From Monoplex corrugatus (lineage: Eukaryota; Mollusca; Gastropoda; Littorinimorpha; Ranellidae), in NCBI GenBank assembly GCA_030674185.1, contig CM060305.1, positions 165,943,258-166,007,257 of the forward strand: a DNA stretch of 64,000 nt, written 5' to 3'. A program made the position numbers and the translations under genes. The notes under the pieces are model-generated. The model had not been told where the DNA came from and did not search any database. It saw nothing but the letters and a program-made list of their open reading frames with translations. Positions 38,020 to 49,380 of this stretch are shown in pieces (positions within the stretch are counted from its first letter, which is position 1; each line of letters begins with the position of its first letter).

Positions 38020-39363
38020 GTACATTGAGTGTTGTCTGCTCAGTGCTGTCATCGGCTCAACAACTTGTTTCCTGTCATCAGTTTGTGTGTTTTCTAGCTG
38101 TTTGGTTCTTTAAGGGGTGTTTTCATTCATTGAGATATGGGTATGATTAAAATCAACAAAATAGAAATTAGTCCATAAGTCATTAATTCATATGCATAGA
38201 GATGGATATAATTATCAGACATGGGAGTTTTCCTCAAATCCATGGATTTCCACATCAGAAAGAAACAGTTTCCTCAGCTCTTTCCTCAGAAAAATCCATA
38301 CCCAGTTTCTTTTAATCAAAGGAGAATAAATATAAACTGTATAATTTGTTATTTAATATGTGCATGTATAGAAATTGAAAAGTGCAGAAACTACCTTTTT
38401 AAGCACTCTGACTGTCTGATTTAATGCCTGGAAAGGTGCTAAATTTTGCAGGGAAGCATGGCCCTGGACCCTTATATTTCATCTTTTTCTTTTCTTCTCA
38501 GCAGTCCCATCCCAGGATTATTGATTCTGACACAGAAGCATTTTTTGGATAGCTGTCTGTACTGTATCAAATGGGTTAATGGACGTTTTATTCTTGTCCC
38601 AATCCACAGTTGTACAAGTGGACTCGCACATTAGTTCACCTCTTAACATTCAAAAATTGCATTTTGTAATAGATGTAACGTTACTGTTCCTTATAGTTTT
38701 ATTTGAGTTGCATGATTAACTTGCATTTATAAACTTAACATTACTACTAAGAACTTCATGTATATTGATTAACAGAGAGAAGACAGCATGGTGCTGTTAT
38801 CATACATATCTGAATAATGATGTTGATTGTTGTTCATGAAGTGAAAGAATGTGATGTATGCAGTTCAGTGATTGATAAGAAAAGTCAGTCAGATGTGTTA
38901 AGAATGGTCTCTCTCAGACATGTCTTTCTCCCTGATCTCTGTTATGATCCTTCTGTGTGGATATTTTTGTGAATTATTTCTTCTTTGTCTGACAAAATTC
39001 ATGCATGCACACACACACATTCTCTCTCTCACACACACAAACACACATACACACACACCCACCCTGTTTTCTTTTGTTTTTAATTTTAAAAAAAAATTTT
39101 TTTTTATTAAGCTAGCATTTTGACGGTCAATTCAGGTTGGACATGGGGAGTAAAATCATGTAAAAAATTGTTGTCAAGTTAAAAGATGTTTGGGGAAAAC
39201 AGTTTAGCATGTAGCAGTTCTAAACAGTTGAGGTTGAAATCACATTCAAACAAACATATTTATATTCCCTGTACTGCTCAGTTTTTATTTTATGACATAC
39301 ATAGACATCTTTTGGAATACTGTTGTACTTTGTAATTAGTTTGAATAACACTTCTTTTCATAG
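38020..39363 (+). other. Intron H-I (1.3 kb)
   Basis: Contains the second copy of the unclassified dispersed repeat (38221-38520) and a short CA/CT block near 39009-39060. Otherwise AT-rich. Confidence 0.7.
38221..38520 (+). repeat. Unclassified dispersed repeat, copy 2
   Basis: Collinear with 13628-13915, in the same orientation. Shared blocks include CAGAAAAATCCATACCCAG, a TTTTAAGCA block, CTGATTTAATGCCTGGAAA, and CTTTTTCTTTTC...CAGCAGTCCCATCCC. This copy has about 30-40 extra bases in the middle. Confidence 0.65.
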
Positions 39364-42300
39364 ATGCAGAAATCCTTGAGAGGAGCGAGGAGAAAACTGA
39401 AGAAACGGATGTTGAGGAGCAGTTTTCTCCCCTGTCTAAGGGCTCTCCTTCAAAACAGGTGTTCTCCTTCAGCGAAGCCTTGGAAATGGACCTGCATACA
39501 CAGATATGTTCAGAGCAAACCACTCATGCCCCTGAAGCTGTGAAAGGGTTGGACACTTATGGTAAAATTCAGACTGATGAAGCAGTTGATTACACTAGCA
39601 AGATAAGTGCAGAATCAACAAGCAAACATGAATCTTTGGTCTATGCCACTGAATCTTTTGAGCAGTTTGAGGAGACCACTCAGATTTCAGAGAAGAGTCA
39701 TGTCATGGAAGAGACTGTGTCTTATCTTGTTACAGAATCTTCACAAATCCAAACCATCGCAACAACTGAAATTTCAAGTGACAAAACTGACATACAGCAA
39801 ACACAAGGACCTTCCATTCCAGAAGCAGAAACAGAAAGAGAAGAACAGTTTTTATCTGAAGAAAGGGAAGTGACATCTGCTGTGTCATCTGTTAGCAAAG
39901 AGGACACAACAGTAGAACCAGATCAGCAAACCATTCCTGAAACGGAGACAGACAGAACAGAACACTTCATCATTGAAGAGAAAGAAATCACTACTGAAGA
40001 ACTCTTATCCAAAAGCTCTGCAGCTATTGCTGAGCCTGAAAGTGATACAGATCAGCAGCAAACATGTAAGGTGTCCAGACTGACTTACATGGCCTTTGAC
40101 AATATGGGATTCACTGAAGAGGACATGTCTGAAGAAAGCCAAAGAGAGTGTCACCACAAACTTTCAAAACAGGAAACACGTGAAATCTCCCCTGAAGACC
40201 TTGAAGAGAAACCTTACACTTTTGACTTTCCGGATGACTATAAACAAGAACTTGAAGCTCAAAAGCAGTATGAAGCAGCTTTCCACCCAGAGGAGTGGGC
40301 CACTAGTGAGCATATAGAAGAAGATGATTCTGGAGAAGAGGAAGTGGAGGATGAAATTGTCGACCGTGAACAGGAAAGTGATGTTGTGTTGAGCTATGAG
40401 GCCACTACAGAAGACTCAGGTGCATACCTCATTGAAGTAGAAGAGAAAGATGTCCCTCCTGAGGACTTTCCACAACACAGTAAATCTGTTTCAGACCAAA
40501 CAGAGCCAGATGCACAAGATGTGGAGCCTGAGCAGCCAGTACCATTTGAGGTTGATACTTCCGGTGAGGTTGCAGAAACATCTTCGGAGAGTAGTTCTGA
40601 CAATGATGTTGAAGTTTTTGATGAATCAACAGGAACTTACATTAAAATGCCCTGGGAAATTGCTCACCAGTACAAGCGTCAGTTTTCAGAATCTTACATT
40701 CATCAAGAAAAGAAAGTGTCTTCACTGCAACAAAACCAGTCTATTGACTTGGGCACTTTCTACAGGAGAGAAGACAATACAGATTTCCCCAGTGTTTCAT
40801 TTGACAGTGAAGCCCAGGAACCCCAAGAACAGCAACCCAAAAAGACAAAGGTTACTTTTGACTTGAGTTATGAAGAGGCACATGAGTACAAGGAACACGA
40901 TGCAGAAGAGGAGGCTAGCCTTGAAGAGGAAGTGGCCAAACAAGAAAAGGTGTTTGAGCCCCATGATCAGATTGTACATACACATGAAGAAGAGGTCATT
41001 ACCATTATCCAGGAAAGTCGCCAGCAAGTGAAAGAAGAACTGACCAAAGACACAGGCTTTGACTCAGATTATCTTGATGCACAAATGATGGCAGCTGGAG
41101 CCACAGCCTCTTCCACTACCTCCCACTTTGAAACTACCATGTTCCAGTCATCTGCAGAAGAGGTGGTTTCTTCATACTCCACAGCTGAAAGCTCACTTGA
41201 ACAGTCACTGGAGATGAGGGCTTCTTCAGAAGCAGAAGAAGACAGGATCCCAATGAAGCTACATCCCACTGAGCCTTTAATGAGCGTTGTCAGCATGGAG
41301 TCCAGGCTTGCTCAGCAGGAACTGCTTGAAGAAATGGCTGATGAAAAAGACCGCTCTCTGTCTCCTTCCAGCGAAGAGTTACCATCAGCTTTTACTGCAC
41401 AAGTGGAGCTACAGAGTGCAATTGTGGAAGAGCCTGAACCTGAACCCCAAACCTTTGCAGCCCAAGTACCAACCACTTTTCCAATGGCTGTACACTCTCT
41501 AGGCAAATCCCTCGCAGATAATGAAGTGTATGAATCCTCAGAAACTGAGAGAGATTCAACAGAAGAGAAGCTGTCCCCAATTGATGAAGGACCAGGGATA
41601 GATGACATTGAAGATGATGATGCACCTGCAAAATCAGTTCCTTCAGAAAAGAGAGTTACATTCCAGACTGATACACTGGGTACACCTCGTGCTTCAGAGC
41701 AGTCTGCTGATGAGTTCAAAATGTCAACATCATCTTCTGAAATGTCAGTGGAACCCACTCTTCTGGCTGCCTCCTATGAACTTGACACTGGAAGAGTGTG
41801 TCATGTTGTATCTGCCTTTGATATATCTCCAGACTCAGTAGAAAAGAAGTTGACTCCAAATGCCCCCGCTAAGGCAATCTTATCTAGTCCTGAAGATGAT
41901 GTGTTTGAGACAGATGCCTCTCTTCTTCTCCATTCTGAAACTGCAGATACTCCTACCAAAGACGATTCTGAAGATCTGACAGTGATCAAGCAGCTGTCCT
42001 CAGATTTTGTGCCATCTCCACCCACCTCCACACCAAGGGACGGGAGTACCATACATGTTCACACAGCCAGTGACTTGGCTGAAGCCAGCTCTGTGTTAGA
42101 ACACATTAAAACAGAGGTGACTGAGGATGAAGAGCAAGAAGCGGGACACACCTTAGATGAGTCCACTGTTCATGAGGAAGATGAGCTCAGCTCACCCTTT
42201 GAAATGATGTCCCCCAGTGAATTGAAGGAAACAACTTACATGGCTGCTGACACGTGTCTTGGACAGATGGGTGCCTCTGCTGAATCTGCAGCTTCTGGGA

Positions 42301-45300
42301 GTAGTAGCTTTGCTGATATGCTATCATCTGACCTAAAAGAAGACATAATTACTAATGGTCCAACAGAAGTGGAGTATGTCGCTGAATATGACACTGAAGC
42401 AGTGGAAGGTCAGATGTTGGCAACAGATGATGAAGTAAAAGAGCAGCTTGAAGAGGCAATGGGGAGTGAAAGTGAGTATGAAGAACAGGAAGAAGAAGAA
42501 GAAAGCGGTGCTGCTGCTGCTGTGTGGGCGACTGAAGAAGAGAAAGCCCCAAGCGGTGCGGAAGCAACACTGTCCGAGCTTCAACTGCCACCTGGAACAG
42601 ATGTGAACACCATGTCAACATCTGAGCAAACACTCTATGGACTAGAGATGCCTTCTGAAGAGACCGTTACAATGTCCACATCACTGCAGAGAGATCTAAT
42701 GTCAAAATCTGAAGCGGACCAAGACTCTGACCAGACTCAGCCACCAACTGAAGTCACTTTCAAAACAGATGAGCAGGTTTCAGATCAAGTGGAAACGTCT
42801 ACTGAAATGAGAGCCAGTGCACTGTTTGAAAGTGATGACATGACTTCTGCAGAAGCAACCCCAATAGGGGCTCTGCCAGAACACCAACAAGTGATGGAGG
42901 GGAGGGAAGATGAAGACGACGATGAAGCTGTGGGGGAAGATTTTGAAGAACAAGCTCTGCCACATGCAGAAGCCCTCATACCTGAGGAGACAGAGGATGA
43001 ACCATATCAGCTTGATCCAGGCTCTGTGTATCCAGGCAAACGGGCCCTAGAAATTCAGATCCCAGTTGACATTGACATTAAAGAGGACCCGCAGCAGTAT
43101 GTAGAGGAGGAGGAAGCACAAGAAACATATGAAGAAGAACCTATTCCTGAACGAAGATTAGAAGATGACTTTGACTTGGATGATGACAACCTTCTTGGAG
43201 AGGCAGCAGGTGGAGAGGAAGAGTTTATGGAGCAAGAGGCAGAAGAAATGGAGTTCATGGAAAAACCTGAGGAGGAGCTGCTTCGCCTTAAAGACAGCAA
43301 GCCAGAATCTGAGGATGAAGATGAACCCAGCAAGAAACTGAGAGTGTGCAAGCAGCTGATCTTTTAGGTCTGCAAGGATATGATGATCTTGAACGACCTT
43401 TGTCTCCCACACCTGATGCTTTTCGACAGATGTTTTTTGGAAGAGATGATGACAAAGAGACTGAAAGCCCTGCACAGTCAGGTGCTGAAGAAGATCTAGA
43501 AAAGACAGCTAGTCACTTTGTTGAATCCATTTTGGAAGATGTGAAAGAAAAAGTACAATCACTGTCACCAGAGAAGCCTCTAGATGAGAAAGAGTTTGAA
43601 GAACAAGTGAAAGAAGAAGATACTGAAGATGCTGCAGTAGAAGAAGACAGAAAAGCAGAGTTAGACAAATATGAAGATTTGCCTGAAGCTGAACAGCAGA
43701 AGGAGGATACAGAAGAGTGTGATGATCAAGTTTTGCCAATGGCTCCAACACGAAGTCAGCAGACAAAAACAACTGTGCTTATGAAGCAAGTTTCTGAGGA
43801 CATCCCTGGCATCACCATCACTGAACACCTGTCAGCTGACACAGAGGAGACAGAAGAAAAAGAAATGGATGAAACAGATTTCGCCATTTCTTCAGAAAAA
43901 GATGTCCCTAACCAGTGTGTTCCTGAAGAAGAGGAGGAAGAAAAGAAAAAAGATGACGTAGATGGAAGTGGTTTCCCAATTTCTTCGGAAACAGATTTCC
44001 ATGTGCAGTGTGTTCCTGAAGAAGAAGAAGAAAAGAAAAAAGAAGTGGATGAAACAGATTTCCCCATTTCTTCAGAAAAAGACCTACCTGTCCAATGTGT
44101 TCCGGAAGATGATGAAGAGAAACAAAAAGATGACGTGGATGGAAGTGATTTTCCCATTTCTTTTGAAAAAGACTTCCATGTCGAGTGTGTTCCTGATGAA
44201 CAAGACGAAGAAAAGAAAAAAGATGATGTGGATGGAAGAGATGAAGAGCTGTATTTTGTTGAAACCTCTGTTGATGCTGAAATGCAGTTTGAAATGACCT
44301 TTGAGAACGAACCACAGTCCAAAACAGACACGAAGAGTGAGTCTTTTTTAGCGGAAAGTGATCCAGCCTCAGCTCATACATTTGCATCTGTCGCACCTCT
44401 GCCTCTCAGAGATGTCTTCTCATCATCAAAGGTGGAAGCTGGAGCTGGATCAGACGAAGAACTTGAAATCATTGAAGCAGACATCAAAATGGATGACTAT
44501 GCTGAACCCTTGAGTCCAGAAGACCACGGCGACTCTTCTAGTGTGGACAGTTTTGCCACTGTAGTAGCTGCTGATGCTGAGGAAGAGGATGAAGAGGAAG
44601 ATGAAGGAGATATGGAAGACAGACTGGCTGAAATTGCTTCAATGTCATCTTCTATGCATTCTGACATGCAGATCACACAGGCTGAAATGGATGAGAGATT
44701 TGAAGAGACTGAAGATGAGGAAGTGAAATTTCCACAGGAGTGGCCCAAACCGAAAGAACGTGCAAAAGAATCAGATTTGTCTTCTTCGACAGAAAGTGAT
44801 CGTTATGATTCCAAAGACAATGAGCTTTCTTCCTCTGTGGAAAGTGACCGATACACTGGTAAAGAGGAACTTTCGTCATCTGTTGAAAGTGATAGATATG
44901 GGAGCAATGTTGAAATGTCTTCCTCAGTAGAGAGTGACAGGTATGAGTTTGTAGACAGAGCTGCTTTGTCTGTAATCACTGAACTGTCAGAGGAAGAACA
45001 GTTTGAAATGATCGAGAAAGATGATCTGGGAAATGAGACTGGTCCTGAATCTGATCCACAAGAACAGTTTCATTGTTCTCCGCCAGAAGTTCTGTCACGC
45101 TCCCAGGTTTTGGGAGTACCAGATACTTCACAAAGCCATTACATGACAAGGATGATGCATCAGTTTCATCTTCACTGCTTGAGTTTGAACGACTTGAGAA
45201 ACAGATGGGTAATTCTGGGTCAAGTTCTATTGACACTTCAGACAAAGAAAGCATTGGAGGTTCATATGATGAAAGAAAACACCATCATTATCTTGTGTCA

Positions 45301-46771
45301 TCCTTTGATGATAAGAAATTCGAATATGGTTCATTTGATGAAAAGAAACTGATTCGGTACAAACGTGAAATGGAAAGAGATGATATCTCAACAACTTCAT
45401 CACTAGCAGAATTTGAAAAACTTGAACGTCAGATAGACCAACAGGGCTCCAGTAGTTCAGTAGAGGAAAAATTCGCTGTTGAAAGCAAGAGCAGTGGTGG
45501 AAAGTCTGGCTCTGGTTCAGGCTCTGGTTCTGTGGCTGGTTCGGTCTCTTCACTGGCCGAATTTGAAAAGCTGGAGGCTGAGCTGGCAACAGATTCAGAT
45601 GACAGGCGGAGTTCGATGGACAGTTCTTTGCAGCGCAGAAGTGAAACCTCATCTCTGGCTTCCCTGAATGAATTCGAAAGACTGGAAAGAGACATGGTAG
45701 CAAATAATGAACTTGAAGCAGAGGCTCAAAAAATCGTTTCATATCTTGAAGCAGGCAGTCTGGATTCAGGTCGAATGTTCTACTACAGCAGTTCTGTTGG
45801 CTATAGCAGTTCTGACCTCAGTGAAGGAGAGGCAGCCAGACAAGAACATGACAAAGACTCACTGGAGGGTCGGGATGCAGTGGAGCAGGACTCCCTGAGT
45901 GAAGGAGAGGACAAGGAAGAGCTGGACTCATTGGATGGAGACACTTCAGAAATGACAGAGATGACCTCTAGTGTGATTTTTGCTGGTCCTGCTGAACCAG
46001 CAGCTTCTGCTGCAGGAACTTCTCATGATTTGGATGCAGATTCTTTGGCTGGAGAATGCATCATGCAACTGTCGACTGATTCCCTCGTTCTTACTCAGCA
46101 GATGCGCACCTCTGATTCTAGCAAATTTGACACGGATTCTTTGCAAGAACAGGAAGACATCATGGTGCGATCTGTGGACTCTTTAGAGCAAGAGAAAAAC
46201 TCTGACAAGTGTGATCAAGATTCTTTACAAGAAGACATCATGCATACATCAGCAGATTCATTAGAATTGGTTCAGGTAGAAGAGCAGATTCCTGAAAACC
46301 TTATGTTGATGTCGGTAGAGTCAGCACATTGGAGCATGGGAAGTTCAGGTGGAACTATGTGCAGGTCTCAGGAGTCCCACACTGATTCCCATGATTTCAT
46401 GCAGGTCTCAGCAGAATCAATTGAAGATTTGAAATCTTCTCACACAGAACAAACTTTGAAAAGTCAGATGACAAAATCCTCTGAATATGTGAAAGAAGGG
46501 GCTTCAGTAGAGGTGATTCACAAAGATCATACCACCAACCCTTTCCTTGACGATGATGGCAATGTAATGGAGTCCAGTGGCTACTCTCAGGATGATGATG
46601 ATGATGATGAAAAGGAGAAGGAGAGCCCTTTCATGAACTGGGGACCATACAAGGACGAAAAGAAAGTGTACACGATGGCCGAGTGGGAGGCCATGAAGAA
46701 GCAAAAGCTGCTGGAGAAGGAGGAGCGTTCAAGCTCTTCTTCCCCACAGACAGCTGAAGGAGAGTCTGGAG
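39364..46771 (+). CDS. Giant ankyrin tail, giant exon I (7.4 kb; 1-base deletions near 43326 and 45056-45155)
   Basis: The acceptor is CACTTCTTTTCATAG ending at 39363 and the donor is TCTGGAG|GTACTT (GT at 46772). The observed length is 7408 nt; adding the two missing bases gives 7410, so the exon is phase 1-1 with about 2470 codons. The product is acidic and disordered. Notable parts in order: K-V-T-F (40848) and K-R-V-T-F (41649), matching PP1-docking RVxF motifs; a four-copy F-P-I-S-S-E-K-D repeat (about 43870-44240); a four-copy S-S-S-V-E-S-D-R-Y repeat (about 44775-44948); an acidic E-E-E-Q-F-E-M-I-E-K-D-D-L motif (about 44990-45028); a four-copy S-S-L-A-E-F-E-K-L-E repeat (45160-45690); D-S-L-Q-E repeats (about 46030-46270); and a tryptophan/basic end, F-M-N-W-G-P-Y-K-D-E-K-K-V-Y (about 46630-46671). 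Frame passes from mod 0 to 2 to 1, always as one lost base. Confidence 0.91.
43870..44240 (+). repeat. Coding repeat, four units of about 30 residues
   Basis: Units read approximately D-E-T-D-F-P-I-S-S-E-K-D, x-x-V-Q-C-V-P-E-E-E-E-K-K-K-D-D-V. The C-V-P-E-E core resembles the C-L-V-P-E-E core of the repeat in giant exon F, which may mean a common short-motif function or ancestry. Confidence 0.9.
44775..44948 (+). repeat. Coding repeat, S-S-S-V-E-S-D-R-Y, four units
   Basis: Four units of about 13-16 residues share [LM]-S-S-S-[VT]-E-S-D-R-Y, separated by short variable linkers such as D-S-K-D-N-E and T-G-K-E-E. Confidence 0.92.
45160..45690 (+). repeat. Coding repeat, S-S-L-A-E-F-E-K-L-E, four units
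   Basis: Units near 45160, 45385, 45545 and 45650 share S-S-L-[LAN]-E-F-E-[RK]-L-E-[KRA]. The heptad-like spacing suggests a short amphipathic helix. Between units the sequence is Ser/Gly-rich. Confidence 0.9.
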
Positions 46772-49335
46772 GTACTTTCCATTGTGCTGACATTATTTGC
46801 GTCTTGTGAATGTGACATTTATCATTCCTTAGCTCATGAGCTTCTTGCTAATGCGCACTGCTCTTTTGTTGTCCTGCATGGGCATTGCTTCTGGGTTCAG
46901 CAGTGTCATTGTTGACTGTAATTTTTGAGTAAATGTTCCTTTTCTTTTTTCCTGGTCCATTTTGTCTCCCTATACCCACCCCACATTTTCACCCTTCTTT
47001 CATGTTCTGTTCAAATCAACAGAGTATTTGACACTTTTTTGACCTGGTCTTACTGTTGTCTGAATGGAGTAATATCAGTTCTGTGTATTCTGTAAATGTT
47101 TCATTTTTACATCCACATTATGTGTCAGAAGGTTTGTCTCTTAGTAGTAGTAATAGTGGCATTTTTTGTTTCTTTCATTCTTTGCTTGTTCTAGTTGTAT
47201 GTTGAAAGATTAAGATTGTTGTGTTTTTATCTTTCTTTTCAAGTTGGGATAAATTTATGGTCGATTGTCTGAGGGTTGTTGTAGTTTTCACTCTCATTAA
47301 GTGTTTAGAGTTTATAAATTGTTTTATCCCGTTGACTCCCGCACACTGTCCATTATCTGTGGAAAGTTAACCCTTTGGCTCCCTTACCCTATCCATCAGC
47401 TTCCTATACAGGACGCTGGTGGATAGAGTGAGCTGATGGATAGGGTAAAGGAGTCAGAGGATTAAGTTTTTGCTTTGCTAACATGGTTGGCAGTGTGTGA
47501 TGCTGGTGAATAGGGCGTTGGAGTCAGAGGATTATGGTTTTATCAAGGGAAATGTTTCATTTTTTTTGTGCACATGTGTTGTGTCTAAAGTCTTTTTATT
47601 TGTCTTTGTCAGTTATGATTTTTTTTATCACAGTTTGTGAAAGTGTGTGTGTGCGTGCATGCATGTGTGTGTGTGAGTTTAATCTGATATATACTAAGAA
47701 CAAGTTTTGATGTTTGGCTTTTTAAAATCAAGTTACCATTCTTATTTTGTAGGACTGAGATGAATTTTCATAGTGTTTGTTCATCTGTTGGATTTGAATG
47801 TAGAATTTTTTCATTTACTTGTCTTTAGTGTAGATCTTTATTTATTTGTTTACAAAGCACACCATTCCACTTTTTACATGGTTTTTGAGTGATCCTTTTA
47901 TTTCATTGACATGATCATCACTGGTGTTTTTTATTTTCTTTCATCAGTGTTGGTCTCCTTTCAGTTGTAAAGTGTTTTGTTTTTTCTTTTAGTATATCGG
48001 TGCAGGTCATAATACAGTTTCTGCTGGTGAGTGACAAAGTAGTTAGTACACAAAATTGCTGATTTTAATCAGGTATGTTGAGATGAGATTTCAAAATAGA
48101 GGTTGGTTTGAACTAAGAAGTATTTTGCCTGATCCATCCTTTTTTTTTTTTTTTTAACTGTAAAAGTACTTCAGCTGTATCTATTGACAGTTCAAAAGTT
48201 GGTTTTTAGACTTAAATGTCTTTAATGGTTTTCTTACTTTGGTGTAAAACTGGAGCATTGCAGCTTCACAAAGTAAAATGATTTATCATCTGAGCACCCT
48301 ATATGAGATCCATGTACATACTCAGAATATTATATCGGTGTTGTTTTGGTGCAGGTGTTACCTGCCAGCAACAAATTTTGTCATTTTCACATATATATGA
48401 TCATTTTGAGAGCGGAACATGAAACGTGCTTGCCTCAGTTAACACTACTGTGATTACCCTGATGATACTCTTGTTTACGCTACCTTTTCTGTTGTTTTGT
48501 AAATTTTGATGTTGTTTTACATTCCATGCACACATGGTGTGATCTTAATGTTTTTGTAATTATTACTAATGTGACATTGTTTCATATATTGACTTTTTTT
48601 TTTTCATTCTATATTTTCTGTTTTTACTGTTCAGTTCTGTCATTTTGAATTCATTTTTTTGGTTGGGCAATCCATGGTCTTGTTTAGCTTTTGTTTTTGA
48701 CAAAAGATGTTTTGTTAGTATTTTTTTGGATTGGATTGGGTCTTGAAGTCTTCTTATATTTTTTAATTTTGTGTGGTGTATGAGATATTTTTTTAACTGT
48801 ACATGTACTTAAGCCTCCTGTGCAAGATTGTACAACAGGTGGTTGATTTTTACCCTCTAAGTTTTAAAGCATGTTAGAGATTTGAAAGATTTTCTCAGTG
48901 TAGTCAATTGTAGATTGTAATGCAATATTGCATGTCAGATGTAATACATGCTTTTCAGACTGGCATACACGGTTGCACTTAAATCCCATAATTGAAATTG
49001 CTGTTGAATCGTATTTGTTTGCACAAGATGAACAAAGCTTTGTCATTTTTTAATGATATGAATCAGACTGCATGGAAGGAAATAGAAATATAATTTTATC
49101 ATACTTATCCAAGGATTTGAGGGATTGAGCATGTTCCTTTGATATTCTGTACATGAAAAGGGAATATTGTTTCTTGATGATGAAAGTACTTGTTATGTCT
49201 TGTTCATCTTCATGTCTTGGGGGTAATCTTTGTTTCATTTAACAACCATTTATAGTCAGTTATCTGTGTTGTACTGACTAGTAATCGTTGTGTTTACATC
49301 AGCTAAACTTGGTGCACTTCTTTTTCTTCATGCAG
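46772..49335 (+). other. Intron I-J (2.6 kb)
   Basis: T-rich intron. Holds one TTAA-type MITE copy (47323-47534) and a short GT/GC block near 47640-47675. No exon seen. Confidence 0.7.
47323..47534. mobile_element. Nested-palindrome MITE, copy 1 (piggyBac-like ends)
   Basis: Outer inverted ends CCCGTTGACTCCCGCACACTGTCC and GGTGAATAGGGCGTTGGAGTC, with an inner palindrome TTAACCCTTTGGCTCCC...GGAGTCAGAGGATTAA. It is the most diverged of three copies, and the flanking TTAA is mutated at both ends (TTTA; ATTA). Confidence 0.75.
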
Positions 49336-49380
49336 CGGACAGGGCGGAAGAACACAGTCTTTCTGATGAGGATGAACCCG
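49336..49380 (+). CDS. Giant ankyrin tail, microexon J (15 codons, phase 1-1)
   Basis: The acceptor is CTTCATGCAG ending at 49335, behind TTCTTTTTC. The donor is GAACCCG|GTGGCG (GT at 49381). The exon is 45 nt, phase 1-1. It encodes A-D-R-A-E-E-H-S-L-S-D-E-D-E-P. Of the nearby GT sites, only this one lets the next exon be read in its single open phase. The donor is weak, so the end is less certain than the start. Confidence 0.65.

Noticed and set aside
47990..48010. Very short exon candidate between TTTTCTTTTAG and AG|GTCATA
   Set aside because: Only about 12 nt, with weak donor and no phase or composition support.
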